From Sisyra terminalis (lineage: Eukaryota; Arthropoda; Insecta; Neuroptera; Sisyridae), in contig OY292277.1 in the NCBI GenBank assembly GCA_958496175.1, positions 41,179,050 to 41,243,049 on the forward strand: a stretch of 64,000 bases of DNA. Direction: 5' to 3'. This document shows, piece after piece, positions 23,391 through 35,996 of this stretch. The position numbers and the translations under genes were made by a program. Position 1 is the stretch's first letter; every line of letters begins with the position of its first letter. Below the pieces are notes generated by a model, which was given only the letters and a program-made list of their open reading frames with translations, did not search any database and was not told the origin of the DNA.

Positions 23391-24071
23391 TTATTCAAAC
23401 ATAGGTCCACCAATTAAAACTTTTTCTTTAAATTTATAAAGCAAATTAGAATATATCTCACTTAAATTTTCTGTGTCTGCTCTAAAATTTACAGTATTAT
23501 TTAAAAATATGTGAATCATTTCACTAATATTACGTTTGTAATTAACTTTCTCTTTATCTAAAATTTTGACATTATTAAAATCGAATTGATGACCGGTCTC
23601 TAGGTGATGAAGACATAACGCAGTATTATCCTTTAATTTATCAGCCTTTCTACAACTATACTCATGTTGATAAATTCTACTGCCCAGATACTGTTTTGTC
23701 TGTCCAATATAAACTTTATTACATGAACATGGGATACTATACATAATATTTGAATTTTTTAATAATTTATCTTTATCTTTTAACTTACTATAAATTTGCC
23801 CCACTGTATGAATATTATAAAAAACCGGTTGCCAGTCAGTTCCACGGAAAAATAAAATAATTGACGGAGCTAGACCCTTCAGGAACGGGAACCTGAACCG
23901 ATTCTCTTCGTTCTTCTTTTTTATGACGGTATTGTTATTATTATTAAGATTGTCCTTTTTCAGAATTATTTCTTCCTCACTTAGATGTGTACGTTTACAT
24001 TTTTTAATACATTTATTGATAAAAAATCTTGGGAAATTATTTAATTTAAGTATATTAATCACTTTCATCAT
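23391..24071 (-). CDS. PLE GIY-YIG endonuclease fragment (226 codons, open)
   Basis: An uninterrupted frame starting ATGATG at 24071, which is a frame limit rather than a proven translation start. Residues 1-45 look like the tail of the reverse transcriptase region. After a KNEENRFRFPFLKGLAPSII linker, the GIY-YIG nuclease starts at about residue 110: IMYSIPCSCNKVYIGQTKQY, then R-I-Y-Q-H-E, a Cys-Lys pair and LCLHHLETGHQFDFNNVKIL, with the conserved Cys/His residues and H-x-x-x-x-G-H-x-F-D block of Penelope-type nucleases. It ends at TAA 23391-23393. No frame damage is visible, but without the RT it cannot work as a full element protein. Confidence 0.85.
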   Translation of the reverse strand: MMKVINILKLNNFPRFFINKCIKKCKRTHLSEEEIILKKDNLNNNNNTVIKKKNEENRFRFPFLKGLAPSIILFFRGTDWQPVFYNIHTVGQIYSKLKDKDKLLKNSNIMYSIPCSCNKVYIGQTKQYLGSRIYQHEYSCRKADKLKDNTALCLHHLETGHQFDFNNVKILDKEKVNYKRNISEMIHIFLNNTVNFRADTENLSEIYSNLLYKFKEKVLIGGPMFE

Positions 24072-24111
24072 ATTTTTTTTTCATGAAATGATTCATGGCT
24101 CAAATTTATAG

Positions 24112-24680
24112 ATCTATATAATAGTCCCAGTACAACACTCACTTTATGAGAAATTGGATGATGTGACAGGAAATTTAGAAGTCTTCCAGATGATGTGGGT
24201 TTTTGGTACCAATTTATATGTTAAGAAACATATAATGAAAAAACTTGAAAAAACAATTGAAAAGAACTCTAGCTATTTATAATTTTTGTGATTAGTTATT
24301 TCATTTAATTATAAAGATTGTTACGTATGCTTAATATTTTTTAAATATTTATTGTATCTATCAATAAATATTTTCAATATTTTAAACATGAACCGTTTCA
24401 GTAGCATAACAATTACAAACTTCCTACCATGAGCTTTCATTAAAGAACCTTTTAATAACTTTAGCGTACATAATTTAAAAAAAAAATAATTACTCTTCGA
24501 CTGAAACTTAAAAAACATAACGATGCAAATTTAGAAATAATTATAACGAAAATTAATTAGCCTTTATTATGATAATAATTCATTAATTATAAATACAATT
24601 TTATGTTTCTTACAAAACAACAAAAGAATTTTCACGAGAAACAGTTTTTGTAGTACACAAAAGATTCAAACATCAAAAAT
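24112..24680. other. No gene seen; AT-rich
   Basis: No supported feature. Confidence 0.5.
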
Positions 24681-24770
24681 AACCAATCTGCAGATGATAT
24701 TGCAATTTACACCAAAGAACTAATTACCCAAAGGACAATCAAGTCCTGTCAGACCAATTTTCAAAAGTAA
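24681..24770 (+). pseudogene. Short LINE reverse transcriptase remnant
   Basis: The frame reads NQSADDIAIYTKELITQRTI then KSCQTNFQK and a stop at 24768-24770. The S-A-D-D-I-A-I-Y block is the RT catalytic F-A-D-D motif with Phe changed to Ser. Following sequence is too decayed to place, probably jockey-like. Confidence 0.65.
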
Positions 24771-25974
24771 TAGAAATTATGTTAAGAAAATAAAAGTAAA
24801 TACAGAGTGGGTTCAACTCATTAGTATTTGGCGGCCACATTTGATGAAAGAGAAAGGTTAAAGACGAGAATAAAAAATATACCAACAAAAGCTCTCCGTG
24901 AATACATTATTCAGATTTACAAAATGTATTATATGAAAAATTAATCTGCTGTGTTAAGAATAATGGTGAAAACTTACTTTTTCTTAATAATAAGTTAGGG
25001 ATACAGTCTATTAAACTATACATTTTTTAAACATTATTAAACAACCATTAGTTGTATGATAACATATTAAGTAAAAATTTTGTCACTTAATTATAAATTT
25101 ACTAAAAAAACATAGTTACATTTGTCTGGGCCATCTTATTACATAATGTTGAATTGTGTTTTCTTTAAACTGCACTATTTTTGGGACAATCTATAACAGA
25201 ATTGATTAAAATATTTGATTTTCTTTATAATTACTTTTCCATTATTTTTAATTACAAATAAAATACAGCTTCTGGTTTATTTTGTCTTATTACGGTGCAC
25301 ATCACCAAGCAGTGATACTTCTTAGATCTATGATAGTTGCCCACTGGAAAATTCCTCACACGAAAATTGCCCACAAAAAGCACAAGCATTGTTACTTACA
25401 TGAAGTTGACCACATAGAAATTTACACAAATAAAAAATTCTGCTTGCTGAAATTAACGCACAATTATATATACTCCCATGAAAATTAAACCACAGCTAAA
25501 ATACTTATTTCATTAATAAATTTTTATTTTATTTATATTATAGTTATATTACTAACCTATTCGACAAAAATGTCTTGTTTTTTGAAAAAGTTAAGGAGGT
25601 ATTATGTCCCTTTTAGTGGCGTCAATATCAAGGTCTTAGTTTCTACTTGACCTACAACAAAATTTGAGTTTTTTTCCTTAATTCAATTATAATATCATAA
25701 AAAATCGTTATACTAACCATGCTATTACAATACTAAAAAAAATAAATAATAAATCAAATATTAAATGAAATATTTTTTTTTACTGTGGGTTAATTTCCAT
25801 CTGAGAATATATCATGCTATGTTAATTTCAATAGGAGGAGTTTTCTATGAGGACAACTTTCATGAGAGCATGTATGCATACAAGCAACTTTCTGTGACCA
25901 AATTTTGGATTACCAAATTGTGTGATTGCACAAACTATGAAAAATGATGAAGATAATCATGTTTTTGGAAAAAT
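24771..25974. other. No gene seen; AT-rich
   Basis: No supported feature. Confidence 0.5.
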
Positions 25975-26252
25975 AAATATGAATTTATAAATTTATAAGC
26001 ACCAGAATTTAGTTATTTTTTATATTTTAAATTTTATTGATTATATCGCCATATTATAGCTTTATTCTGTCTGATAACTCAAAGTTTGTCCATTTCTTTA
26101 ACCCATTCGTCGCCTCGCGACTTATGTGATAATGTTTTAAGAAGATGAAATTTCACTCTTTTTAAAATAATATTTATTTTCATTTAAGACGTTTTATTAT
26201 TCATAATTGTTCGCAATGTGTCACGTTTTATCTTATTTTTCAAAAATCAACC

Positions 26253-26520
26253 ATGTTTGTGAATATTATAAAGCGTCGGAAACTTGAATACATCGGTCAT
26301 GTTATGAGACATCCAGAAAAATTTGCATTATGATACCTATAATTCCAGGGGAATTATTATCGGGAAAAGAAGTGTAGGCAGAAGAACAACATCCTGATTG
26401 AAGAATACATGAACGTGGTATAGCAAATCGTCAACAGAACTGTTCTGAGATGTAGTAAACATAAGAACAATACATCTGCAATAATCTATACCATAATCTA
26501 CAAGTCAATAAAAACATTAT
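26253..26520 (+). pseudogene. LINE C-terminal remnant
   Basis: The frame MFVNIIKRRKLEYIGHVMRH then PEKFAL to a TGA at 26331, continuing in shifted frames with G-K-R-S-V-G-R-R-T-like and E-E-Y-M-N-V-V-like pieces. The R-R-x-L-E-Y-x-G-H-V-M-R-x-P-E-K block is typical of the C-terminal end of insect LINE reverse transcriptases whose fragments are very common in genomes. Several frameshifts. Confidence 0.7.
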
Positions 26521-27399
26521 AGTCAACAATCCCATCGGTCATGACATCAAAAGAATAACAAGAATTTTTAAAAACCGTTAAAAAATTAATAACGTAGAGG
26601 ATCCGTTCATGTTCCATTAAAAATTATCGGTTATAGATCTTTTTTCTACTTCGGATATCCAAGTAGTACAAAAACAATTTGGTTATTTCTGAAAATTATT
26701 TACATGAAATATTGTTGAACTTTTTGAGACCGAAATCACTAGGAATTAGTTTTATTCATTAATTTGTAATATGATGACCACAACAGAACGTTGCACCAAG
26801 TAGTACAATCCTTTTATTACTATACCATAACCTTTCCTAACTTTTCCTAGCAGTAAATTTTAAGGTAGGTTAACAATAGTCGTCATAAACCCCTTAAAAT
26901 GTGCTTTGCCACTTGTTACTTGAGTAATTTCGACTTCAACAATTCATTCAATTTTCTGTTCAGACCTCAGGTTGAGGATGGCTGATATATTATACCATAT
27001 TGAAGGTACCTAGAAGTTTATAACTAACTACCGAAACAAAAAATAAAGCTGCTTTGCAAACAGTCACCCTTAAAAACAGGCACTATACAGGTACAATACA
27101 AAAAATGAATAGTTAGGGAAATATTTGAGAAGTAATCGTTTTATAATTTATTAAAAATATTTTTAATAAGGAGACAGTAATGATGCTTTTACACATAAAA
27201 TTGAAACAATAACTTTGAAAGGTATTTTAAATCAATGATATAATCATTTGTATTATCATCAGCCTTTCGATATTAAGTGTGCAAATTGTTAATATAAAAA
27301 TACTTAAACCATATTATTACGATTCAACATATCTGTTGAACATCATTTAAGTTATCAACTTATTTAACGCTTAGACAATGTTGTAGCGATTAAAATAAA

Positions 27400-28010
27400 A
27401 AGAAATCTAATGGAACATTTTTAGACAAAAATGGCTGGGAAATCAATATCACCCACCTAACATTTATTATTTCTATCCAGGAATATTCTTCGGCAGAGAA
27501 TTCGTCCATTATCGTATTGCAGAGTAAAGAGTTTTCTTTGTTGATAATTCTGAGAAAATATTGAGAACTTGATTGGTCGACTAAGATTGATTAAGAATAT
27601 TTGACAGCTTTTTGGTTATCTGACACGATACCACTTCCAGAATGAGTGGAACTTTCAAAATTATCGTATCTGAACCAAAAAAAAAAAATTCAGTTGGCAT
27701 TAATTAATTTCTTATGCAATTGAATAAATATGAAAAATGTTTTTGGTAGCAACCTTGCGCTACTACTGTTTAAAACTTGAAGAGCAAACAATATCGAATT
27801 TTTATTCCTTCGGGAATCTATCCATTTCAATATAAATTTCAAACTAAATCTAAAATATTTTATAATCTTTCACGAGCTTAGTAGTCTCTCCAATCATAAA
27901 ATGTTTTTATTACTACTTTGAAGTAACTGGTAAATCGATAAATGGTAATTGAATGTCAACAGGTTCGGAAACGACATTAATTTCCGGTTCTCCCAACATT
28001 TTGTCTGTGG
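27400..28010. repeat. 620-bp diverged repeat, copy 1
   Basis: Same orientation as 31967-32600. Shared blocks in order: CAATATCACCCACC, ATTATCGTRTTGCAGA, TTGGTCGA, ATTCCTTCGGGAATCT, GATAAATGGTAATTGAA and AACGACATTA. Read on minus, 28000-27915 holds a short frame (MLGEPEINVVSEPVDIQL then PFIDLPVTSK, stop), weakly echoed in the other copy. Unrecognised. Confidence 0.6.
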
Positions 28011-28712
28011 AATAAATTTAAAATGAGAAAATCCAGCAAATAGTCGTCATACTTCAAATTTCAGATTTACAAGTTTTGTATTCGGGACATGGAATCACTA
28101 TAGTTATAGTACAATACTTTACTAATCAAAAATTGTTTTCAATTAAATCATATAGTATTTCAAAGACAATTGTCGTTCTTTCTTTATAGCTTTTATTTTT
28201 ATAATTAACAGACTGTTAAGTTTAGTATAGAAGATAATTAAATATATTAAGTACATAGTTACATACAGAAATGTTTGAGAATTAATTTTGAAGAGTTCAA
28301 ATAAAAAAATATCGATTAACAGTTCGGTAAAAGTTTCTCTATACTTTTCGTAATAATAAAGAAATTCACGAACAAACAAATCATAATGTTTCTATACTCC
28401 TCAAAGTCTATTTTTACTCTTCGGGTATTATTATGTTACAAAAATAAAATGAAACGTGACACATTGCGAATAAGTATGAATAATAAAACGCCTCAAATGA
28501 AAGTAAATATTATTTTAACAAGAGTGAAATTTCATCTTCCATAAACATTATCACATAAGTCGCGAGGTACCGAATGAGTTATAGAAATAAACAGACTTAG
28601 AATTATCAAACAAAATAAAGCATGGATATGACGATATAGGTAATCGAAATAATTATAATATTAATAAATGATTTAATTATAGTGCTTATAAATTTGTAGA
28701 TTAATATTAAGA

Positions 28713-29164
28713 ATATTAAGGTATTTTTCAAAATACTCTTTAAAAATTATAACTGTAATACCTATTTAACTGCACATTTGCTAAAAAAGTATTTGCAAAG
28801 TTTGAATCTGGTTATTAGATAAATAAAGAAATAAATGATTAAATAAAATAAAATGAACCCTGGAGCTCTTCGCAACAAAATGGTAGAATAAAGCGGAAGG
28901 TTTAAAAATTATGTGCAAATATTTGAAAAAAAAAATTTCTTTTGTAAAGAAACTTTTTTTGTTTATATCTGCGTAAGTAAACTAAAAATTTTCAAGGAAG
29001 GCTTTTGCAACTAAAAATAAAAAATAAAAATATTCGTAACAATAAATTCTAATATCCAACCAAATCGTCAAAAAAAAATATTATTCTCAAATGTCAACAT
29101 AACAGTTGAAAGATATGATATTTATATTACATGCAATATAATATATATTATATATTAGAAATAA
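28713..29164. other. No gene seen; AT-rich
   Basis: No supported feature. Confidence 0.5.
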
Positions 29165-29347
29165 GGAATCCAGGGGCCCCGGTGAGGGTTGAGGAGCGTC
29201 ACCCATAATTGGTAATATTGCATTTTCGATTTTGTTTTTTGTTCTGTTCGCGGATAAATCAGGCCTTTATTAAATAAACATCCCAATTAACTACTATTTG
29301 GGTAGGCCTAGCTCCCCAACGGGTCTTTCTGCACCCCTGGATCCCGT
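29165..29347. mobile_element. Short TIR element (MITE-like)
   Basis: A GC-richer 183-bp island in AT-rich DNA. Left GGAATCCAGGGGCCCCGG and right reverse complement GGGATCCAGGGGTGCAG form imperfect inverted ends of about 13 bp. CCAGGGG ends are common in hAT-type MITEs. No clear target duplication. Confidence 0.45.
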
Positions 29348-31766
29348 ACTTATAATTTTTTAGCACAAAAATAAGTTGGTAGTTACAATTAAAAAAATCC
29401 TGAGAAACTCATCTAAAAAAGTGGAAAAAAATCAATTGAAGTATTTATATTTTGTAACCAAGCAAGATATCGAAAAATTTGATTTTTCATTTTCGCTTTA
29501 TTTTGACGAGATCTATAAGAATCCGACATTAAATTGTGTAACCGGAAAAATCATAGTAACCCTCTGGTTTATTTTTGTGTAATTAAATTAATAGATCATT
29601 TAGTTCCTCAAAATACCACCAAAGCACTACTGTATGTTATCCATTACGCGTAACAGGTATACTTAATACACGTATTTGGCAGACTATTCTGCCTAATCCT
29701 GCCTAAAGGAGTTGCACTTTTCATGAATTATGTATTGTTTTGCCGATTTTGTGTATTAAACAATTTCACTAATTCGGCGTAACATATATAAATAAATTCA
29801 TTATACCATCATTAGATTCTTTTGAAAAAAATCATGTCATGTAACCCTTGTGGTTCTTAACTTTGTTTGTGGTATTATCCCTCACTAGTTTCATTTCTGC
29901 ATTCACGGAACTATTCCTAATTGAAAAAAAACTAATTTTCAAACTCAAACTATTGGAATGTATATGTACATATTTATACATAGGAACACAAATGAGCAAA
30001 ACCCTTAAAATATGATATCCATCGAACCCGCGAGACTGACTCACCAAAGCCCTCGAGTTTTAGAAAACCTTTAATAAGACACTGAATTACTTCAGGCGAA
30101 ATATTTTTAGTTTCTAGTTTACTGAATTTTTTCAATATTTTTTATTTATTCAATATTTTTTAAAATATTAATTGATCCAAGGAATTAAAATCATACTTAC
30201 CTTTTTTTGAAGATCCTTCTTAGAAAGCTTCAAATGGTTATTTTAACTGTTGATATCTTTTAGTATTTCTGGATGTAAATAAGTTTGTCGATCGAATATT
30301 CTTCGATAAAACTCTATTTAAAGAAGAAAGCTCGGTTATGGGTATTTTTCAATGTTGAATTTCTATTGATTGATTAGCTAGATTTCTATTGATTAATTTC
30401 TATAGATTGATTAGCGATTTGTATAACAGCGATACACAAAAATTTCTGTAATTTTCGTATCATTTAAGGAGAAAAATATTTTACAGAATGTCGTATTGTA
30501 AAAGAACTACTCGTACATCAATAAAGAGAGTACACATGTAATATTGCACCAAAAAAATGTAATTGTTTTCAACTTTAAGCTTATACAAATTTCTAATTTC
30601 TATATTGTACTTAATCTTGTTTAAATATATTCGTATTTGAAATGAAACAAAGTTTTTAACACATTTACATAAATATTTATTCAATATTTCATACAGTTAT
30701 TAAATACATAGACTTTATTACGTTACATAACTAAACCCTGTTAACATCCATTTAATATTTTTTTTTCAGCTGTTGAGACAAATTAACAAAATAGTGGCTA
30801 TTTTTAATAATATAAATTTGTTTGAAACTTGTATATACCACGAAATAAGGGCTCATTTATTTCATGATATATTTTTGATTTCAAACATTTACAAATTTTG
30901 ATATGAATACAAACACTTAGAATCGTTCGATAAAAAGCTATCACATTATTTGATTAAACAATGAACAATTTTTTTCACTCCTTCATTTTGCCTTCATGTC
31001 TAGTATTACTAAAATTAGTAATATCTCTTATCTCTCTTCATAAATATTTTTTTCCAAAACATTGACTTTCTTAATATCAAAAGTTTAAATATTATAAAAA
31101 GAAATATATATATAGTATATAGGTTATACATATATTTTTAAGGTCATTATTTTCTGAATTTACAATATAAATGACTGATACTTTAATTTTTTTTCAAAAA
31201 TAGAAATCAGTATATTTTAGACTTATTTCATTTTTATGTAACAAATAATTTTGCTTAATATTGAACAGCTTATATTATGTTAGAAAAACAGAGAATTATT
31301 AACAGGAAATTCCTTTTTTAAATTTAAAGTTTTCGTCGTCGTTTAAGATTTTGACCACTTTCATTGTTATATTTTCCCGATAAAGGTGATTGTTGTGATG
31401 TTTATTATTTTTACCGGTATTTATTTACAAAGTTTTTTGTAATACAACAGAAGATTCCAACATTACCGATATTATTTTACAGGAAATTTATTTTTAGATG
31501 ATAAGCAATAACTTTTTTAAATACGTATAACATAGAATGAAGATTTATGCTTACAATAACTATTATTGTTCAGTATTGTTACCTAATCTATAGGATAAAT
31601 AAAGAAAAGATACAAGCACACAAAAAGATTAACTACTTAAGGTTCGTATATAATTTTTCAATATTCCAAAATTTTGGAAATTTTCAATTTTTTTTTGCCA
31701 TATTAGGTTCAATAATCCAAGCTTTACCTAAAAGCCGTATGAGGAACTACAGTGTATGAAAAAAAA
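29348..31766. other. No gene seen; AT-rich
   Basis: Several short frames are present but none has recognisable motifs. No boundary or RNA feature found. Confidence 0.5.
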
Positions 31767-31789
31767 TTAGGGAAACCGGGAAAGTAATG
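31767..31789 (+). repeat. Isolated mariner-type terminus
   Basis: TTAGGGAAACCGGGAAAGTA matches, with two changes, the reverse complement of the right end of the mini-element at 62045-62097. It reads like a solo inverted-repeat end of a mariner family. Confidence 0.45.
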
Positions 31790-31966
31790 TTTTTTTAATT
31801 AAATCAATAATATAGGTACCTTACATCAACACCACCAACCTTTTGACATCTAGTAAGCAAATTTTTAATGCTTAATAAGAAAAATCAATTGATTATTCAA
31901 CGAAAAACTAGAAAATTACACTTAGAACACCGTTTAAGATTTCTATTTTTACCTCTTAGAAAATAT

Positions 31967-32600
31967 TCCAGCAATTGAAATAAATAGAAATTCTATGGAA
32001 CAGCTTAGGATGATTATGATGGAGTAGGCAATATCACCCACCCCTTTTTTTGTGGGCTTTTCTTGGGCATAGTTTTTCATTATCGTGTTGCAGATTAAAG
32101 TTTTCACTGGTGACGTTTCTTGGAAACTTTTGGGTACCTGGTTGGTCGAATATGATTGACTATTGATTAGGAATATTAGATAACCCTTCAATTATTTGAC
32201 ATGGATTTGGTACCTCTTACTTTTTAATATCTTATTGTCAAAAGTTTTTATCATTCTTGATTGGTACTAGTAGAAAAATTCAAATTTATCTAGTTTGAAA
32301 GTAAAAAAACCTTTTTACATTAATTAATGGTTAAAATCAAAAGCTCATTAATTAATATTGGAAATGTTTCCACCCTGTATAAAACAAAAAGCACACAACA
32401 CCGAATTTGTATTCCTTCGGGAATCTGCCCAACTATTTCCATATGAATTTCAGAGTAATAAATATTTATATTTTTTTTGCAAGTTTTCAAGCCACTCGTA
32501 CCAAAAAAATATATAACTTATAAACTTCGAAATAACTTATAAGCCAATAAATGGTAATTGAACGTTTGTATGTTCAAAAACGACATTATATTGTATAATA
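31967..32600. repeat. 620-bp diverged repeat, copy 2
   Basis: Partner of 27400-28010. On minus it includes an 80-codon frame (32191-31949) with a hydrophobic stretch (DIAYSIIIILSCSIEFLFIS). Whether this was ever coding is unclear. Confidence 0.6.
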
Positions 32601-33704
32601 ATTTTATCGAATATAAAATTTCTTAGAATATATAATTTAGGGGGGCACAATGCCTCTAAGTGGGGGCGTGAACAAATCAAAGAAAAGCCATTCGAAACAT
32701 ATTTTAATTTTGAACATTGGTTTTGCGAGTTTTTTTTTGCATTTACTTATGATTTTTATTTCGTTTTTAAAGCAGTTTCGTCAGAAAATAAATCGCCAAC
32801 AAATCAATAAAGCATTCAATAAAATGTTATTATCTAGTAAAGGAGCACGACATAAAATTATAATTATCAAGTTGATCACAAATATTAGAAGTTTGAAAAA
32901 CGTTTAAGCTTCGGCAAATACCTCAAACACGATAGAAAAAAAAAGCTTTTTCCTTTTAATAGTTTCTAATAAAAGCAAAAAAACTTTCAACTTTTGAAAC
33001 TTTTAAACATTCGTTCAATTTTGGTAATCATTACTTAAAATTAACGATTGTGGCTACATTGTGTTACGTATTAAAATTATAGTCAAGCTTTACCCTCAAA
33101 ACTGGTAGAATTGTTTATATTTTCATTAGTGACAATATGGTAATAATTAGAAATCGAATATTCGGTTTAATGTTCAAAATGATACAAGATCAGTAAACAA
33201 AAATTGGTGAAATTCAATGAGCGAAATTAAAACATAAATTGATGCTTTGGGAAATAAGTACATGAATAAACATTTATATGTATATTCAAACTGTTTTTAT
33301 CTTCAGTTGCTTTCGATAATTTTCCGTTTTAATATTCCATGCCATTACCAGTTATGTTATAGTTTGTTTTACCTAACTCAAACCAAAATGTAATGTGTGT
33401 TTGGTTATGAATTATGATTATATTTTATGAATATTGTGGGATTTCATGTATTTTTAAAATTAAATGTATCATATAACATAATCACATATAGTAAGAGAAG
33501 AAATGATAAGTCTTACGTATTGAAACTAACAATCGTTTAAACAAATACGGCAATGTTATGTTTTCATTGTTGATACTAAATTATTACTTAATCTTCAGTT
33601 AACTGTGCATGAGAGGTTTCATTGTTGCTTTATTCAATTATTGGTTACTCTGTATTTGTATACATACGTTACAGTAAACTTGTATTATTAACAGGGGGAC
33701 CCAA
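32601..33704. other. No gene seen; AT-rich
   Basis: No supported feature. Confidence 0.5.
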
Positions 33705-34151
33705 TTAGAAAATGCACAAGAGAATCTTGATATACGTTACACATTGCCACAAGTGATTAAATCGGATTAAATACGTTGAAACTCCTTAATATTTAACATT
33801 TGTCTAGTATAACATTGATAAGTATTTTATTTATTTCCGAGTCACAATAAATTAATGGGTAATATATATATATATATATGTCTTATGAGACTCAATTGCT
33901 TCTTTGTCGAAAATAATTATTACCTGATGATGCCAGTCAAAAACTGTTGAAACGCGTCGTAATAAAGAAGAAATTGAGTCTTATAAGACATATATATATA
34001 TATTACCCATTAATTTATTGTGACTCGGAAATAAATAAAATACTTATCAATGTTATACTAGACAAATGTTAAATATTAAGGAGTTTCAACGTATTTAATC
34101 CGATTTAATCACTTGTGGCAATGTGTAACGTATATCAAGATTCTCTTGTGC

Positions 34152-34160
<9 letters not shown>
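33705..34160 (+). mobile_element. PLE family A terminal segment in a 456-bp palindrome
   Basis: Left arm 33705-33907 is the reverse complement of 33963-34160, with differences visible only in the TA run and near the centre. The inner 85 bp of each arm is the family A terminus (ACATTGATAAGT, then CGAGTCACAATAAATTAAT and AGACTCAATT). The outer 100 bp is not seen in the other family A copies, so it is probably flanking DNA carried into the palindrome. The hammerhead lies in the loop. No protein is encoded. Confidence 0.85.
33917..33965 (+). ncRNA. Minimal hammerhead ribozyme motif, family A, best helix I
   Basis: TTATTAC (33917-33923), CTGATGA (33924-33930), one T, helix II GCCAG/CTGTT with one mismatch, GAAAC (33949-33953), GC, GTC (33956-33958, cleavage after C), GTAATAA (33959-33965). 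Helix I is a perfect 7-bp TTATTAC/GTAATAA. The helix III strand reads ACGCGT, a perfect palindrome suited to intermolecular pairing. Confidence 0.65.

Positions 34161-34211
<51 letters not shown>
34161..34211. repeat. (TA)n microsatellite
   Basis: About 25 uninterrupted TA units directly abutting the right arm of the palindrome. Confidence 0.95.
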
Positions 34212-34215
<4 letters not shown>

Positions 34216-35937
34216 ATCCATTAATTTGTCTAGTAATTTTTTATATTCACTAGAGTAAACTTCCACTAATCACTGTTAGGGAAATATTATCTCTTTCTGG
34301 CCTTTAAGGTTATCGAAGTGTTGTCTTTATAGGTGACATAATTTTTAAAACGTAAATTACAAGAAAATGAAACTGACTTGGGGGTTTTTACGTGGGTTTT
34401 TATATATTACAATATTCATTCATCCACAGCATTTTGATTTACAAAAAATGTTTGTGTTTTAATAAATATTTGATACCTTATTCTTCCTAAAAAGTACTTG
34501 TTTGACTTAAAAACTGTTTCCTTTATTTAAAAAAATATTGATAATTTGTATAAGAAAAACTTTATTTGTTAATTTTAAACAAGGCGTCATACTTCCCAAA
34601 CTCAATCTATTGATTTTAACGCCTTCTAGAAAATTGACAAAAGGAACAACAAAGAGCTTAAAATTTTTGTCTTCACTCAGTATTCAAAGTACTTTCCCAT
34701 TATGAAAACAATATTGTATTCAAATAAAGTTGTTTTCGAGAAAAACAAATTGAAATAAAAGTATTTTAAAAATATTTTAAAATCACGCTTCTATTAATAA
34801 AACGCACTAAAAAGGTAAAAAATCAATTTATGAACTTCGTACCGATTGCACCATTGATATTAAGGCAATATTAGCCAATTAATTGGAATCGAAAGCTAAT
34901 TTTGGAAATTTCCGGTTACGTTATAACAATCGAAGTTTCAATGGACTTGAATACTTACTTTCCGTATTTTGGTTTCATTTAAAGTATCACATTAATAAAT
35001 TACAAATAATCTCCATATCGTCGGCGTCAGAAGAAACCCTCATATCTCCAAACTGACCAAAGAACAGTTGGTAAAATAGTCAGTTTTAGATTTAAACTTT
35101 AATATGCCATTTTTAGTATTAACGTATGTTATACTGAAAAACATATTACGTTAACAGTATACATAATATATTTGCGGGGGTCTTACAGCTTCGATCCCCT
35201 AATTAATAGTTTATTGATTTTACGGAAAATTGTCTACAATTGCTGTTTTAAAACATATTAAAAATAAATCTCAGATAAAATTAAGCATTTAAACTCTGAG
35301 AATCTTGTTTTTGTTCAATTATACTTTGAGAGAAATCGCTTTGTTCATTCGTACGTCATATCTAAAATTGTTAGACTCCATAAAGGCGGAAACTTTTACA
35401 GTTTCAGAGTCACTAATGAGTAGAATAAACTTAAAAAAAAACAATCATTTTAAAATAAAAAACTTTATTCTAGCGATTTAAATCTGATGATAATGTACAC
35501 TAATCAGTGGATAAGGATATCCTGAAAAACTGGAAGCATCCATAATTAATAATGGTTGATGACGTTTAGACAAATACAGCATTTTTTAATTAATATGACT
35601 CGAGAAAAATTTAAATGGAAGGTAAAATTTAAATAAGAAAATAACGATAGATATTTTATCTAACCTTTAAAACTAAAACCTCTTTACTTATACAATTTCT
35701 TTCTTTCGTATAATACGCAAATTCTTAGGAATGTACTTTCTATATTTGACATGGGTTATCTGAAATATATTTCTGATTTAACTTGGAATTTAACTTGCTT
35801 CTGGCTTTGTTGTTATATACGGCTGAACAGAACAGAACATAATACATTGGAATTCTGGAGATAAAACTAAAAAATATTAAATTATCAAATTAAACAGATT
35901 TTATTGTAGAGTTTCAGATCCTCGATGATGATAAATT
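34212..35937. other. No gene seen; AT-rich
   Basis: No supported feature. Confidence 0.5.
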
Positions 35938-35996
35938 GGTAAAAATATTCAGAGGACTAGGATCAAATAATAATCAGTGAAAACTATTTATTACAT

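Larger units (their letters stand above)
22981..24071 (-). mobile_element. Penelope-like element B, 5'-truncated
   Basis: A minus-strand GIY-YIG reading frame (24071-23391) is followed by about 400 bp of 3' sequence ending in a hammerhead motif near 23016-23054. This is the expected 3' arrangement of a Penelope-like element. The reverse transcriptase portion is absent. Sequence and terminal motif differ from family A, so this is a separate lineage. Confidence 0.78.
25975..28712. mobile_element. 2.7-kb element with long terminal inverted repeats
   Basis: Roughly 25975-26240 is the reverse complement of 28430-28712 at about 85-90% identity. Matching blocks from outside in include ATTTATAAGCAC, CCTCGCGACTTATGTGATAA, GATGAAATTTCACTCTT, TTTTATTATTCATA and CGCAATGTGTCACGTTT. 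The interior holds a LINE C-terminal remnant and one copy of a 620-bp repeat, but no recognisable transposase. Either a nonautonomous DNA transposon with nested insertions or two repeats in opposite orientation. Target duplication not identified. Confidence 0.65.

Noticed and set aside
33841..34211. Possible CRISPR-like or satellite array
   Set aside because: Repeats are one palindrome plus a TA microsatellite; no spacers and the genome is eukaryotic.
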